This document shows, in pieces, positions 11,193 to 24,005 of a DNA stretch of 64,000 nt. Where the stretch lies: positions 119,994 to 183,993 of the forward strand of contig WIDE01000044.1 in assembly GCA_015039315.1 (NCBI GenBank). The letters are read 5' to 3'. Origin of the DNA: Clavulina sp. PMI_390 (Eukaryota > Basidiomycota > Agaricomycetes > Cantharellales > Hydnaceae). The position numbers were made by a program, and so were the translations under genes. The stretch's first letter is position 1; each line of letters opens with the position of its first letter. The notes below the pieces were generated by a model. It worked only from the letters and a program-made list of their open reading frames with translations. It ran no database searches and was not told the origin of the DNA.

Positions 11193-14100
11193 CTATATGG
11201 AAGAACCACGGAACATGGAAGGGACGAAATACAGGATGTAGTTGGAGTAGATGTAGAGTAACAAGTTGCCTCCAGGGAGGCTTTTCAACCCGAGGGAAAG
11301 CAGACCAGGTTGTTGGTGGTGTGCAGGATGATCGAAAAGACCTTTCGATCTCCAGTACTCGATCCACCGCGATGGCTCGCTCCGCGCCAGTGGCGAGAGG
11401 TATTTCAGAGTCGATGAGAGGCTTTCCATTCTCTTCGTCTCCAAGGCAGTCGTCCCAGCCTCTTGCAAGGATTTTGAGCTCTTGGAAGACACCCCATCCA
11501 TGTTGAGTGAGCGATAGAAGGAGAGGAGCTTGATTCCTGGCACGCGCTGAATGGTCTGGGGATCGCTGCTTTGTGCTGCAACCTCCAGTTTGGCCAGCCA
11601 GACAGACCATGGAACGATAGGGAGGGTGATACCGGCATCATCAGCGAGCGCTTTCGCAGCAGAGCCCATCATTTCAGACCAAGTAGTGGGTCTCGGATGA
11701 CTGAGATGGAGAACTTGAGGAGGACGTTCGGTCTGGTGTAACTCTCGACGTTCTCTCATTAGACTTGCGTCAAGCACAACAGTCGCGGCTTTATGAAGAG
11801 GCACCCATGAGACGAGCTAGAATAAATAACTGTGAGTCATAGGGTTGTCCAAGAGCAAATCGAATGCTGCTGTCAAAGACCACTTACCCTCTGGGCGTTG
11901 GGGAAGCATCCCAACTGAACCGAGCTCTGGAGAAGGTTTGGAAGCCAGTCGGTAGCAGACCAGAATCCATTGCTCCCGCCACTGAGCTGCCCAACACGAA
12001 TTGACGTAGTCAATAGCCCTGTTTCCCTGGCCGCCGACTCCAGAATCTGAGTGGAACAACATCAGCTGTCATGCAAAAAAATCGAGATGAGGGAAATCAA
12101 GCACCTTTTCAGCGACATACTTGCTCTCTCCATAACCAGTTCCAACGCTGATAGATGGGTCATCAATGGGCAGTTCTGGGAATGCCCTACCATGGGACGG
12201 GGAATTAGCCAGTGTCGCGATAGATGAAATGAACACAAATAGTATTGATGAGGCGCCCTGTGGGCTCTCTAAGGAGAGATCGACAAGATTGCGAGTTCCC
12301 TTAATGTGCGACTCGAAGGAGCGCAATGAAAGGTTGAAGTCGAGCCGCCAAGCATTGTGAATAATAACCGTCGTAGTATTAACGATCTTTAGAACAGAGA
12401 GTTATGGAATCAGAAATGTGAACAAAAAAAGCCACGGATCAGCAGCCCACCGCTCGATATAGCCCCTCTGTGAGCCCGAGAAGCGGTTCACTAAGATTCC
12501 CTTCCACCAGGCGAAGCTTTTCGTGATGTAGAAGATTTGTGTCAAGTCCTTTTTCCTCAAAGCTAGAGTGCTGGCGCATAGGGAGCGACTGGCCAGACTT
12601 TTCGGCACGATTGATGGCCCAGATGAATTGAACATTCTTGTCTTGAATGGCTTGAGCAAGGAGATAGCTGCCCAAGGAACCGGTTGTGCCCGTAATGAGA
12701 ACCGTTTCTTTCGTCGCCCTGGCCGAAGGTGTGATCGGAATCGTCGAGGAGGACGATGCAAACCCAGTGGCGTATTTGTTGACGAGAGCAGTCATCTCGC
12801 GGACGTGACTGTCCGCGGTTTGTGTAGTAGCTGAGGAGCCATTGGGATCCGTTGTTGATGAGTAGGAATTCGGGTTGAGGAGAGTATGGAGATGACGAGC
12901 GAGGGAGACAATCGTAGGATGGGTAAAAACGATGTTGGGGTCCACACTACGGGCTCTCTCAGAAGTCGGTGCCTCAGAGGACTCTCTCAGTGCACTGGCA
13001 ATGCGTAGCCGTAAGAACGTTGCTGTTAAGCTGAGGGAGGCATTCGTACTCAGAACGTAGGATTTATCGCTTTCGAACGAGATACATACCTGTCGGCACC
13101 TTGGTCAAAGAGATCCTTCTCCGGGTCCACCTGGCTTTGCATGAGCTCCTCAAGGATTTGGGTTAACCACATCTCTAACGCATATTGGGACTCTGACTCT
13201 GGAAGAGTAGCAGTCACACTGCCCTTTGCCTCATCGATAGCACTATACATCGCTTCAATCTCATCGGTATACAGCTGTTCCGCTTTTTTGCTTGGGACGG
13301 AGCCTTTGGGTGTGCGGGGGAACGGTTTATCGGGATTGGAGGGAATAATTGTTTCCTTGAAGATTCGGGCGAACGTCGGAGATTGTCCATTGATCGCTTC
13401 AACGATAGGCCTACGCGAGGTGGAAGGGGTAAGAGGCGAGCTACCGGTGGCTCTGTCTACAAAACCAAACCTACCAAATGGAATTCCTAAACGCGGCAAG
13501 CGCCTTATCGTCTCCCGGTGGAACTTGATGGCCAGGTACAGTTTCTATCAAGAGTCCAGCCTGATTACGACCACGTCCAATGACGACTGCGCTCATGACA
13601 AGAGGACTGTCAAGGACGGCCGTTTCTGGAAGAAAGAGTTTTTTTTTGAGTATTATTCCACTGAATGGAGAACAAAAAGCTCATGAGAAATCCACTTTAC
13701 CAATTCGGTTTGGATTGATTTTCTCTCCCGTAGCTGAAAACGAGCCGTTAAACTAAGATCTTCTGTGAATACTAATAAGTATGTCGTGGCTCACCAAGAG
13801 TAACTTGATCATCAACACGTCCCACACTAAATCAAGTTTGAGTCAGCCGATAGAGGAATGCCTCGTGTGGAGTAAGCTCACATCTTCCATAGGCCGTGTT
13901 TGTGTGGATGCGGCACGAACAAGTCTTTGGTATTGTAGCCTGGGCCATCCGGGGTCTCCGTATTGATAACCATCGGCCGGAAATAATCCTTCGCCTTTCC
14001 CAGGCAATTCGATCGCAGATTAGAGGCGAGAAGGATTTACGCGGGTAATCTACTTACCAGAAGTTGGAGTTCAAAAGTCCCATCGCCTTGTGGATTCATC

Positions 14101-15431
14101 CTGACGGGAAACTCCGGGGCGAATTCTGTCCACGCCCATTCGCGTGGCGTTCGGAGGTGGTTGTAGTCAAGGGCACACGGGACAGAGAACTCCGTGCCAC
14201 CGTATGCGGTGGTAAGCTTAACCCCACTTTCCACAAGGTACTCCCCGACTTCGTCGGGCATTGGGCCACTCCCAGTAATCTTGCGCAAAATGACTGTGAG
14301 TGCGGCCACTAGGTTGATATGGATGGACCGTGCTCACCACGCGCCCCAATTTTGCTAGGGCCTGTACGCTCTCTTTGTTCCGTGCCCATTGTACGAGGAA
14401 AGCTGGGACGACACAAGTAGCATCACACTCGAACTTGGTAATTGCCTGGATGGTATTTTCTGGGGTTGTCACGGGAGGAGGGGTGTTTTCAGGTGCAAGA
14501 TCCCATAATAAGATCGTGACACCGTTAGCGATGGGCACCCAGAGCTGCAGAATCATGCCGAGAATGTGGAATGGTGGGGCAGCCATGAATGCATGGAGTT
14601 TGTGCACGCTTTGGTCGCGAATCACTGCACGAAACAATTAAGATTAATCCGAAGCCACAATCTCGAGCTGTGCCCGGGGGATCAATGCTGACGTACCAGG
14701 TGCATTGATCAAGAATCGCACATATTGTTCTGTAGCAGGAATAGCTTTCGGAAGTGAAGTGGTGCCAGAAGAATGGATCCAAAGTCGTATGGCTTCTTGA
14801 TCGTCGGGGTCAGCTGGCAATGGATAATGAGGAGGTGGGCTTTGAGATGAGCCCTTGAACAGATGAGGAAAGAAGGCTGCGGCGCTGGGAAGTGGAATGT
14901 ATTCGAGAGGGAATGATTCCGGATTAGGGATGAGGGCGCGTGCAGCATGCAGCAATGAGAGTATCGCCGGACCGCCATTGATGACCACATCGTGGCAATC
15001 AGTTGCCTTCAAAAGGTGAGCAATTGCCTCGGCAGAGTTTCTAGGAGAGATGGGAAACGGCTGAAAGCGAATGAATGTAAGCGAACAATGACTGATGGAA
15101 AAGGCTGTGAATCACTCACAATATTTCCAGATCGAACAATAGCGAGATGTAGCGTCTGATAGATGACAGTATCAGTGACAGCTAAGATAGCAATGACACG
15201 TCGAGGGCGTTCGGGTGTTCCAGTGCTGTCAAGTGGGTTGAGCAGGTGGGCCACGCGAATCGTTGCATCGTTCAATTGAGACCAAGAAATGGCGCGTTCA
15301 GAGGGCGGTTCCGAATAGCTGTTGTCTGTAGGAGCAAGAAGCGCATATTTCTCGTCGGGGTGAGTTGCCGCGTGATGTTCTACCAAGCGGGTGTATGGCA
15401 CGGCCCTGGTGATTTCGGGGTCAAAATCCAT
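11193..15431 (-). CDS. Adenylate-forming reductase (A-P-R, NRPS-like carboxylate reductase), about 1159 aa
   Basis: Thirteen exons join in frame, each ending at a GT-AG site: 15431-15120, 15060-14697, 14624-14338, 14279-14058, 13994-13882, 13826-13795, 13733-13701, 13625-13475, 13410-13090, 13030-12451, 12386-12105, 12046-11888 and 11816-11193. The adenylation domain shows FPISPRNS, the phosphate-binding motif IHSSGTTSLPK, TTAYGGTEF, and WKIVGRVDDQVTL. The carrier domain has the phosphopantetheine site FDQGADSLTATFLRLR, split by an intron after the Ser codon's second base. The reductase domain shows the Rossmann motif ITGTTGSLGSYLL, HNAWRLDFN, the YGESKYVAEK dyad and SIRVGQLSGG. By family, it activates a carboxylic acid with ATP, holds it on the carrier and releases it with NADPH as an aldehyde or alcohol. 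The substrate cannot be read from sequence. The junctions 14338/14279 (AAG acceptor) and 14058/13994 are the least certain. The C-terminus carries an unusual hydrophobic extension. Confidence 0.9.
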
Positions 15432-15517
15432 GTCTGGCCTAGAGAGGTGTAAAAGATGGGGGCGAAAGACGAGGGTTGTGTTATATAGCCACTGTCTATG
15501 GCCATCTTTACTGTTCA

Positions 15518-16085
15518 TCAATACTGCCGAATCAGTCTCACACCCAAGGTGCTTACCACCAAATGAAGGTGTTCTTTCTGTTTTGATGGACCCAGTGCGG
15601 GGGACCTGGGCCCAATAAGAATCAGGGGATAGGCGTGGTATAGAGCTTGGACCCGTGGCAATGGAGCTGCATCAGGAAGCCCGAGGGCGTCTTGTGGGGC
15701 GCAGACATTTATGAACTGTCTGTGTAGTATGGCAAAGCGGGTGGCTGATGAAATCACCGAGATCGTTTGCTTTACTAACTCTGACTAATGCAATGAGCTC
15801 AGGGTCCCCGAGGTTGGAGGAAACTAGCACAGGTTCAAGTCCAAGTGACGTCGGCTGGATTGTGCGTCCTGACAAGGTCCGTGAGCCGGAAAGAGCGAGG
15901 GGATTAGGAAATGAGAGAAGAAGGTCGAGCGGGCCATCTATTCGAGTCGAGTACCAGCTGATGCCTGCGCTGTTCCGGTAGTCCTCCGGTCCCCTTTGAG
16001 CTCGTGCTTCAAGGATGGAAAGCACATGTGCAATCTCTCCCAGGGAGGAGGTCTCCATCGCTATCGTTTTAATTCTAGAAGTCAA
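15518..16085 (-). CDS. Small hypothetical gene or remnant upstream of the reductase
   Basis: An open frame starts at 16085 (an alternative Met lies 9 codons further in) and runs to about 15770. A second frame continues from about 15757 to 15518. Together they would give about 170-190 aa (SWYSTRIDGPLDLLLSFPN in the first part, QFINVCAPQDALGLPDAAP in the second). I found no splice pair that joins them cleanly: one candidate intron is only 35 nt, and a 59-nt one ends in the wrong phase. It lies on the same strand as the reductase, just upstream of it. I recognise no family. It could be a separate short gene, a decayed gene, or a 5' exon of the reductase, though no junction into the reductase start fits. 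Confidence 0.35.
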
Positions 16086-16659
16086 TTAATCCCCCGTTTT
16101 CCCACCTTTTCGACAAATGGCGACCCCCAAAGACATGGAGAAGAGCTCGAAGATGTTTGTTCCTGTTATTGTGTCACAGTTGACGGACCCGAAATACCAC
16201 CCTTGTTCATCAAGGAAGCCCTTTTTTAGTCTCATATTCAACAAAATTACCATATCCTAGTGACTTTTCACCAAATGTAAATTATTTCCTAAGAGCACCG
16301 TAGCAGCCAGGAGATTTATCGCCAAAAGCTCGCATTGGCCGTATCGGTCGGCACACGCTTAAAGCATTGAAAATCAGAAGCAGGCTTGCCGCGCGTAAAT
16401 TTTTAGACCCATTAAAGAAGTACGACAGAATAAGCCACCCCGGTCATATCAGAACTACCAGCGTAGAATGATCGGATGGGGAAGGCAATATTACTCTCCC
16501 CCGTCTTTGTTCCAATACGAGGCATTTAAGCACGGCATATGTGTATATAATGGAGAGATCAGTCACGAAGGATAGTAAGCGAGAAGGGAACGGAAGATAT
16601 AAGCGAGGACATACCGATCGAGGAGGCTGATCGTGGCATAAGAAATGAAAAGGTCGCTA
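16086..16659. other. Spacer between hypothetical frame and ABCC transporter
   Basis: About 570 bp with no supported gene. It holds the 3' side of the minus-strand ABCC gene and the upstream DNA of the small frame at 15518-16085. Confidence 0.5.
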
Positions 16660-19600
16660 TTATGAACTGGTGACGCTCATCTGATCAATGCTAGGTGAGC
16701 TTGCAGCGCTGATATTGAAACCATCGTGCACCCCCTGTGCCGCCGCTAGTTTAGCAAACTGGGAGTCGGAATTCCGTAGAAGCTCTCGCGGTGAGCCGAG
16801 TTCAGCAACATGGCCATCTTCTAGAACGAGGATCATGTCAAAATTAACGATCGTTGCTGGAAAACAACTTGATCAGCACATGATAGCGCGGTGTATCAAG
16901 CCCCACAGCTTACAAATGCGATGAGCAACTGCAACAATTGTCCGATCAGCCAAGTCTGTATCGACAACCTGCTTGACCTTTGCATCCGTGGCCATGTCCA
17001 TGCTATACGGCACTTAAGAGTCACTCAATCAGCTTATGACAGTTCTCAGATGACTTGCCTCGAGGTTGCTTCGTCTAGTACGATCACCCGCGAACCTCGG
17101 AGCAGGACTCGGGCAAGGCAAATCAATTGTTTCTATTCGAAGCAGAGGTGAACTTCTCGGAGACTGCGGTGACACTTTCACTCACTTGTCCGCGTGAAAG
17201 TGATCCACCATCGTCAATGACAGTGTCGAGTTTATCTGGCATCTCCGACACCGCGTGCTTAAGTCCTACTCGGTCCAATACCTCCCACAGTTTCTGTTCT
17301 GGGTGTGTCCCGTAGATATCCACTGTTAAAAAAAACGAATCAGCGTTGACTCTCGTTAATCCAGGAAGGCGGCCCATACAGATCTCGCGGATTGAGCCAT
17401 GCCAGAGAAACGGATCTTGAGAAACAAGGCTATTCACTAATGTTAATCTTGGAACAGCTTGTGTGGGGCAGCGGGGTGACTTACCCTATGGAGTTCCTCA
17501 GGAGATCAAGGGGAATTGTGGCGATGTCTACACCATCAAGAAGTATACGGCCTCCCACAAAAGACTGATCCATTGCTCGGAAGAGAGCCAACACTATGAC
17601 GTTTCGTATCAATCAAGGCGCCAACGTAGATGACCACCCGTCAAGCCATCCACTTACCCGTTGAACTTTTTCCACTGCCGCTTCGGCCACATATGCCAAT
17701 CTTCTTGCCTCCTTGCACCACAAAAGAAACTCCTTTGAGAGCAAGCGGCAAATTATTACTGGGTGTGTAAACACGTCAGTATAATGGCAACAGGCTTCGT
17801 GATGGTGCTCTCACCGATACTTGAACGTCACGTCCTCGAATCCGAGACTACCATGCTGCGGCCAAACGTCTTTCTCGCTGGGGATGACAACACCATCCGC
17901 GCCAGGATCGAGCTCGGGCTCAGTTTTGACAATCTCTTGAATCCTTCGGATCGATACAGTCCCATTCTCTGACAAGCTGTATGACTATGAGTGTGGAGCA
18001 ATATCAGGATCAATTTGAGCACACACGAATAGAGCGACTCACCATCATCAAGTGAGACAAGGTGGCTGTCATTGATGAGAGATTTGAAAGAGCAACTCCC
18101 AAACTGATTTAATTATCAGATGGTGATAACTCGGGCTGAACGGCAGACCTACGAAGCTGCAGAGGTACTATGACGCAGGCCAACTGCAAGGGCCGCAATC
18201 CCTACTGCGATTAACCCAGTGATCAGGGCGAGGAACGTTCGCAGGAATCGCTACATAGCACAACTTTCATGAGCATCGTAACAGCTGGCTCGAGGTGTGG
18301 AAGACTCACCAGGCCAGCAAAGCGATAGTAGTATGGCACCTGACTCCGATTGATAGCAATATCGGACTGGGCCAGGAAATGACTCTGTGCATGGAATGCT
18401 CGGATTGTTTCGAGGCCTCCGAGAGTATTAGAAAAAATTGTGTAGAGAGGACTTTTCGACGCGGCCTCGAGCTGCTGAAATTGCTTGGATGTCGCCTGGC
18501 AAGAAGGAAACATTCAGAAGCGCACCTATCTGCTGCATGATACTATGATCTTACCAGATAGAATGTGATGACAGCACCTAATACCAGACCCAAAACAGGA
18601 GCGCTCAGGGCCAACCATGGGGTCTATTGGGCAGGCTCACTCATGATGAGGATAGATAATTAACGTTTCGCAACTTACCGCAATGTAAACGAATGCTATC
18701 CTTCCGATTAGCATCGTCAGAGTCAGCAAAACATCAAGCACGGCAGCCGGCCAATCCATATCGAGCTGGAACACATCCTGGAAACAAGGTTATGGCACAG
18801 AGTAAAAATGACACCCGCTATGCAATGATAAACGGCTTTTAGGACACGGACCAAGCTGAAGCGATTGACAATGCGTCCTGCAGGTTTTTCAAAGAAAAAA
18901 GCAACTGGCGCGGCCATGAGTGCCTCTAGTTCTGCGCGGTGAGTATTGATGGCGCCATCAATGGCCATGAGGCTGAAAGACCAATACGCTACGACGCTAT
19001 GATAAAAGCGAATTCAGGTATGTTTGCTCAGCACAAAAGCTCAAACAATAATAACTGACCCAGATAGCACACTCGCTAAACCGAAAGCGATGTACCCTGC
19101 CATCCATCCTCCCAGATTTCGGCCATCTGAAACAGACCATTCTTGGAGGAAGCCCTAGATTAGGAACAATCGATTAAGATTGGGAAATTGGCGTGCACGA
19201 AATGGTAGCTTACCTGCATCCCGAGATTTAGGCCTATGAATAGGACGACTAGCATTCCACAAATGATAACTCGGAATAGCCCCGCCTGATGAATGTAGAA
19301 CCTGTACGTCTGAGATCCTCTTTTCTCAGTCGTAGCTATCATTTCATCATCTTCAATGTCTTGTTCTTTCGAAAGAGAATTCGGTTCTTCTGATGTATCC
19401 GTGATACCTGACATTTGCTTGTTGCCACCGCCATCCGTATTGATTTCTGACGATGACACTCGTGTAAAGGCGTTGCTGATAGCATATCCAGAGTCGACGA
19501 GTTCATTATAGGTCCCATGAGAGATTATTTTTCCTTCTTCTAGGACAATGACTCGATCAGAGTTTGGAAGATGATGGACTGGTAGGATGTCATTAGCATG

Positions 19601-22600
19601 TTATCATAACAAACGGAGAGGAAAAGTTAATCGTACTATTGTGCGTCGCCAAAACAACGGTTCTTTCTTTCAGGAGTCCATGTGAAGCGAACAGTGACTG
19701 AAAAATGTGATTCTCAGTTTCCGCATCGAGGGCACTAATGGAATGGGTACCGAAGGCCATAAGTACGATCGCACAGAGATGGGGCAGACTGGGGGTCGCA
19801 CCTCAGAACATCATCTAAGAGCAATAAAGGAGCATCAGCATAGACTGCGCGTGCCAGAGCCTAGAGGAAAGAACCAAAGTTGGTAAGAACTGTGACCAGA
19901 TGACATCGAGAAATGAGAAAGGTGCATACTAGGCGCTGTCGTTGGCCACCACTCAGGGTGATGCCCTTATCGCTTAGGACGGTCTGGTCTCCCAATGGCA
20001 TTCGAGCAAAGTCAGCAGCAAGGGCACACGCTTGAACAACTGCGTCATATCGTTCTGGCTCAAATCGTTGGCCGAGAATGATGTTTTCTCTGCAGCTGCC
20101 CACCACGACAAAGGACTAGAAACCCGCGTAAAATCAGAGGAATCATACAGGAGGCCATGATGTTGCTCTGGCTTACGTCTTGACTAGCATATGAGATGCG
20201 ATCTTTGACGGAGGTTAGTGCGCCACTTCTCAGAGTAGTCTCTCCCAGCATGGAAACCAGTAAAGTAGTTTTCCCCTGGCCGATTCAGAAAGGCAATCAT
20301 AAGCATTAAATCGAGCGGCATTTATCACCAACATACCGAAGCAACTGGCCCAATACATATGTGTAGTTTTCCCGGACTTAGCGACAGGTTGATGTCACTA
20401 AGGACAACAGGAGAGTCGGGGAGCCACGAAAATGAAGCCTCATTCATCCTAAAGTCCTCGATACTCTTATTGGTCGAAACTTTCTCGCGCTTCTCTAACC
20501 CTATGCCTGTATGGGCCGGAGAATGCTCCTCCATTTGAAGGAAGGTCTGTATACGTTGTAGAGAAGCATATGCGGCGAGGATCTTGGGTAGTCCTTGACC
20601 GATTGTATTCAAGGGCCCACTCAAGAGGTTGACAGTAGTGAGAATAGAGCTTTTCATCCTATTAGCTTTGTGATGTCAGAGAAGATATGGATGAAACTGA
20701 CAAGATTTTAGCCACAGAGATTGGGTACACGACAGGGCTTGAGTAAGTCGACAGTGCAGCATAGACACTCAGGACTGCGATGCCGCAAAAAGCTCCAGCA
20801 AGGTTCGAAATCGCCGCGGTCCAGACGATGATATTTCTAGCAGTATACAAGGCAACAGAGTTGGCAATTTAGTGCCTGATTCGATCGGAAAATGTATCAT
20901 GGACCTACAGAAAACTCTTCATCTGAGCCATCTCTTTTTCCCTCAACCCTAGCACTCGTTGAGTCAGGGGGCCTTCGTAGCCACTCATTTTTATTGGAAC
21001 AATGTTTCCGATGATCGAAGAAAAGAGCTTTATGCGTTTGTCAGTTGCAGCAAGCCACGCAGCTTGTCGTCTCCCAATTGGTCCGCCGAGAAATATTGTC
21101 GACCCGAGAATCACAGCAATGACGAAAAGGGGAGCGAACGCAGCCCATTTAGCCTGAGTATATAGGATGGCTATGGCGACGGGGATAGAGAGCTACGTGG
21201 TGTCAACACATTATTCTTGACGTGATTTCGGGTATATAGACGCACCACTGAAGCCCAGAACTCATGGGCGAATTCAAGACCTTCCGAGATACGCTCTACG
21301 TCGACAGACATATACGTGCTGGCGCCACCAATACCAATTTTTCGGCCTTGATAACCGATCGGATCGTTAGGTAAGTAAAGGAAAGCAAGAAACAAGACTA
21401 TGAGATGGAAGCTCGTACTTGAGTGGGAGGCAAGGCGTAAAGCCTTCGCATAGAGAGCACCGACCACTGCAGCTCTATAGCGAACGGTCATAGAGTAAAC
21501 TGTCTGCCAAAACACGGCAGTTAACAGTGTGATTATGCTAGGGGATGGTCAGGTGACGATTTCCGTAACATAGGTGGAACGGGAACATACCCATATACGC
21601 AGGCAAAGGCGGCGACCAAATACCACCCCTCTTGTTTCATATGTTGGCTAGATGTGGTGGCTTGTACGAAAGATATTGTTTTGTCTACTAAGTATGGCTG
21701 CGCAAATGTCGCGGCAAGGAGTAGCACCCTCGGTACAAGCGGCAGAAACAAGATGCCCGAATAAGCCTTGATAGTGGCGCGGAGAAGCATAGTGTCCTTC
21801 ATCATCTCGGCAGGAGTGAGGGCTGCAAGCGCTTCTACCAGTGGTTGTCGAGCGTTTTCGGCACGGTCATCTGGGGAGACTCCGCTCAGAGTCTGGACCG
21901 TCAGACGAGAAGTACGGCCCCGCCACATTATAGGAAACAGCCAGACAAATGCGGAGCGTGAGAGAATGGATCCAGTAGCCTCGCCTGTGTATTGATACTA
22001 AAAAACGGGTCAGATGAGAATTGTCCCAAGTGAAGCAAAAGAGAGCGTAGTTACCTTGGCTTCATTCTGAAAAAGGTATCTCTTTTCCGCCAGCTCGACG
22101 AGAAAAAGAGTACCGTATGACGTGACGAGAGCCGTAGTACTGGCTAGGACTCTTGAACTAGCGCCTGGGATGCCATGAAACGTTCTGAGAACAGCACCGA
22201 AGAAGACACTCTTTATAAACGAATATGCGAGAATGATATCACTCGGCGCTGGTGATTTGGAGTGCTCGACATGCGAGAGGATGGTTAAGGGAATCTAACG
22301 CCCAGGTCAGTCAAAGAAATGGAGAAAGAAAAAGTTACCTACAGCAATGACGATCTCAAGGACGAGCGCGGCAACAAACGGATGGGGTGCGTTTCGCCCT
22401 AATTCAGCTAGGATAGTCGCCAATAGTGTCGCACATGAAGCTATGACGGCTAATGTCACACCAGCCTTTGCTAGAGCAAGGCCATCAAAGGGTCGTTGGA
22501 TGACTGAAGGTCGTCGACGCAACCGGGAGAAGCGGAGTACTGCGATGAAGAGAAACAAGCAGCTTGGGACGATCAGGAGAATGCTAGACGGTATACCAAC

Positions 22601-22743
22601 GTGTCAGTTATTCAGCTTCTAACCAATCAGCAGACAGTAAGGAATCAGACGTACCTGGCCTCAAAAGTGAGGGTGAAGTCTAAGGCTCGGCATTCGGAAA
22701 CAGGTCCAAACCACGCATCATTCGAGCACAGCTGAAAGGTCAT
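16660..22743 (-). CDS. ABCC/MRP-type full ABC transporter, copy 1
   Basis: A multi-exon full transporter. The first three exons are 22743-22655 (89 nt), 22583-22343 (241 nt) and 22294-22055 (240 nt); about 20 more follow. The N-terminus (MTFQLCSNDAWFGP) leads into a hydrophobic TMD0, then the first core membrane domain beginning near WRGRTSRLT. NBD1 has Walker A GPVASGKTTLL (split by an intron), Q-loop YASQDSFVV, signature LSGGQRQRL and LLLDDVLSALDAET, where Asp replaces the catalytic Glu as is usual in ABCC NBD1. The second membrane domain follows (AINTHRAELEALMAAPVAFF). NBD2 shows VSQDPFLWHGSIREI, the signature variant SLSRGQ and VLDEAT-type Walker B. The stop is TAA at 16660. Members export conjugates and metabolites across plasma or vacuolar membranes. 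It lies 1.2 kb upstream of the reductase and on the same strand. No frame break was found. Confidence 0.9.
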
Positions 22744-23602
22744 TGGATGTCGAAAGGGAGTCGGAGAAGATAGCACGAGAGAAGAAGATACGGCGCTTTA
22801 TGAGATCTGATGGAATGAGTCAGTTGATCACGATGTTATCAACGATAGCCAGCTCAAGGAATTATGTTGTCGTGGAAGCTTCGCGAAGCAGACGAATCGT
22901 ATGCGGCACAGTCGAGCTACAGTGAGGCTCGAGGATACTGAAAAGGTTAGTTTGCTCATGATATCATGCATATAGCGGACCGCAGACCGGGCCCAATCGG
23001 GGATCACGAGCGCAGGGCCCCACACATTCGAGTGCTAAGCGAAAGGTGTTTGCATGCAAATGCAGTCTGATAGCGGCGGGAGATTATGTGTGTGTAGAGA
23101 GTTCTCGATATTCATCGAACTCGCGCTCATGGGAGCGTGCTCCGCAAGCTCCGTGGCGTGAAATGCCAAGACGCTGGCACAGTGAGAGTAGGAGGCAGAA
23201 ACTATATGACAATTTCTTCGAGGAAACGGAGAAATGGAACTGTTGAAACACGCGGCTCGTAGTGTATCCTTCATGGATCCCATGGGGCAATCATGAAAAG
23301 AAGTGAAAAGGATGGGAAGCAGGACATATTGCGCACTGTTTGTTTGCTCCGAAGGGGAGGAATTGCGCCAACAGTCCAGAACAGAACACCAGTTATCAAA
23401 GGCCATTGGGAACGCGCAGAACGGTTAAAGAGAATAAATAATGCCAATTATTGCTTGTAGTGCATAATTTCGAAGCCGACAATGATGGTAATCATACAGT
23501 GAATAATAGTACAGTGATAACTTGATGGGGGGTTTGGTAACATGGAAGCATGTGTTGTTCTGGCATTCGTGAACGGCACGCGCTTATTAGAGAAATAAGT
23601 CG
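22744..23602. other. Upstream region of ABCC copy 1
   Basis: No gene is supported in these 860 bp. The DNA holds the presumed minus-strand promoter of the transporter and the 3' side of the small gene at 23603-24005. Confidence 0.5.
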
Positions 23603-24005
23603 CTATTGAACCGCATGATCGTAATAAAAATTCTCTTTGGCTGCATAGTCGCTCTTGACGGCGACTAATAGCCTCACCACCTCTCGCTCCTCAGCACACA
23701 TAGGAGCCTCAAAGTACTGCGACAGTGCTGGCACTGCAGTCACAGGTCGCATACCCTCACACTTGGCGAATGACCACGGTAATCCAGGCATATTGAATAC
23801 CAGGGAGGTTAGGTCATCCAACCCCGTGTGCACCAATAGCTCTCGCCCGTCCGTTCCGTCCCACTAGAGCGGGACGGTACCACAGGGGTCATGGAAACCC
23901 ATCAAGGAGAGCGTCCCCATCCGTGAAGATAGTGCTCTTGAGTGTCGTTCGTTCCCGAGAGTGGATGGAATTGCGTGATGAGGGAGAAATTGGATTGGAA
24001 AACAT
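23603..24005 (-). pseudogene. Small two-part gene, apparently interrupted
   Basis: The 5' part starts at 24005 (MFSNPISPSSRNSIH) and stays open to a TGA near 23891 just after FTDGDALLDG. The 3' part begins around 23863 (WDGTDGRELLVHTGLDDL) and runs to a stop at 23603, with FNMPGLPWSFAKCEG in between. The only obvious intron (GTTTCC to CTCTAG) would be 37 nt, and it leaves the downstream frame out of phase. A TATA-like element on the same strand lies at 24366-24375. A 7-bp inverted repeat sits at the break. The family is unknown. It may be a real gene with a non-standard intron, or a decayed copy. Confidence 0.35.
23856..23877. repeat. Inverted repeat CCGTCCC/GGGACGG
   Basis: Seven-base arms at 23856-23862 and 23871-23877 flank an 8-base loop. 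It lies exactly at the point where the small gene's two reading frames meet. Confidence 0.7.
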
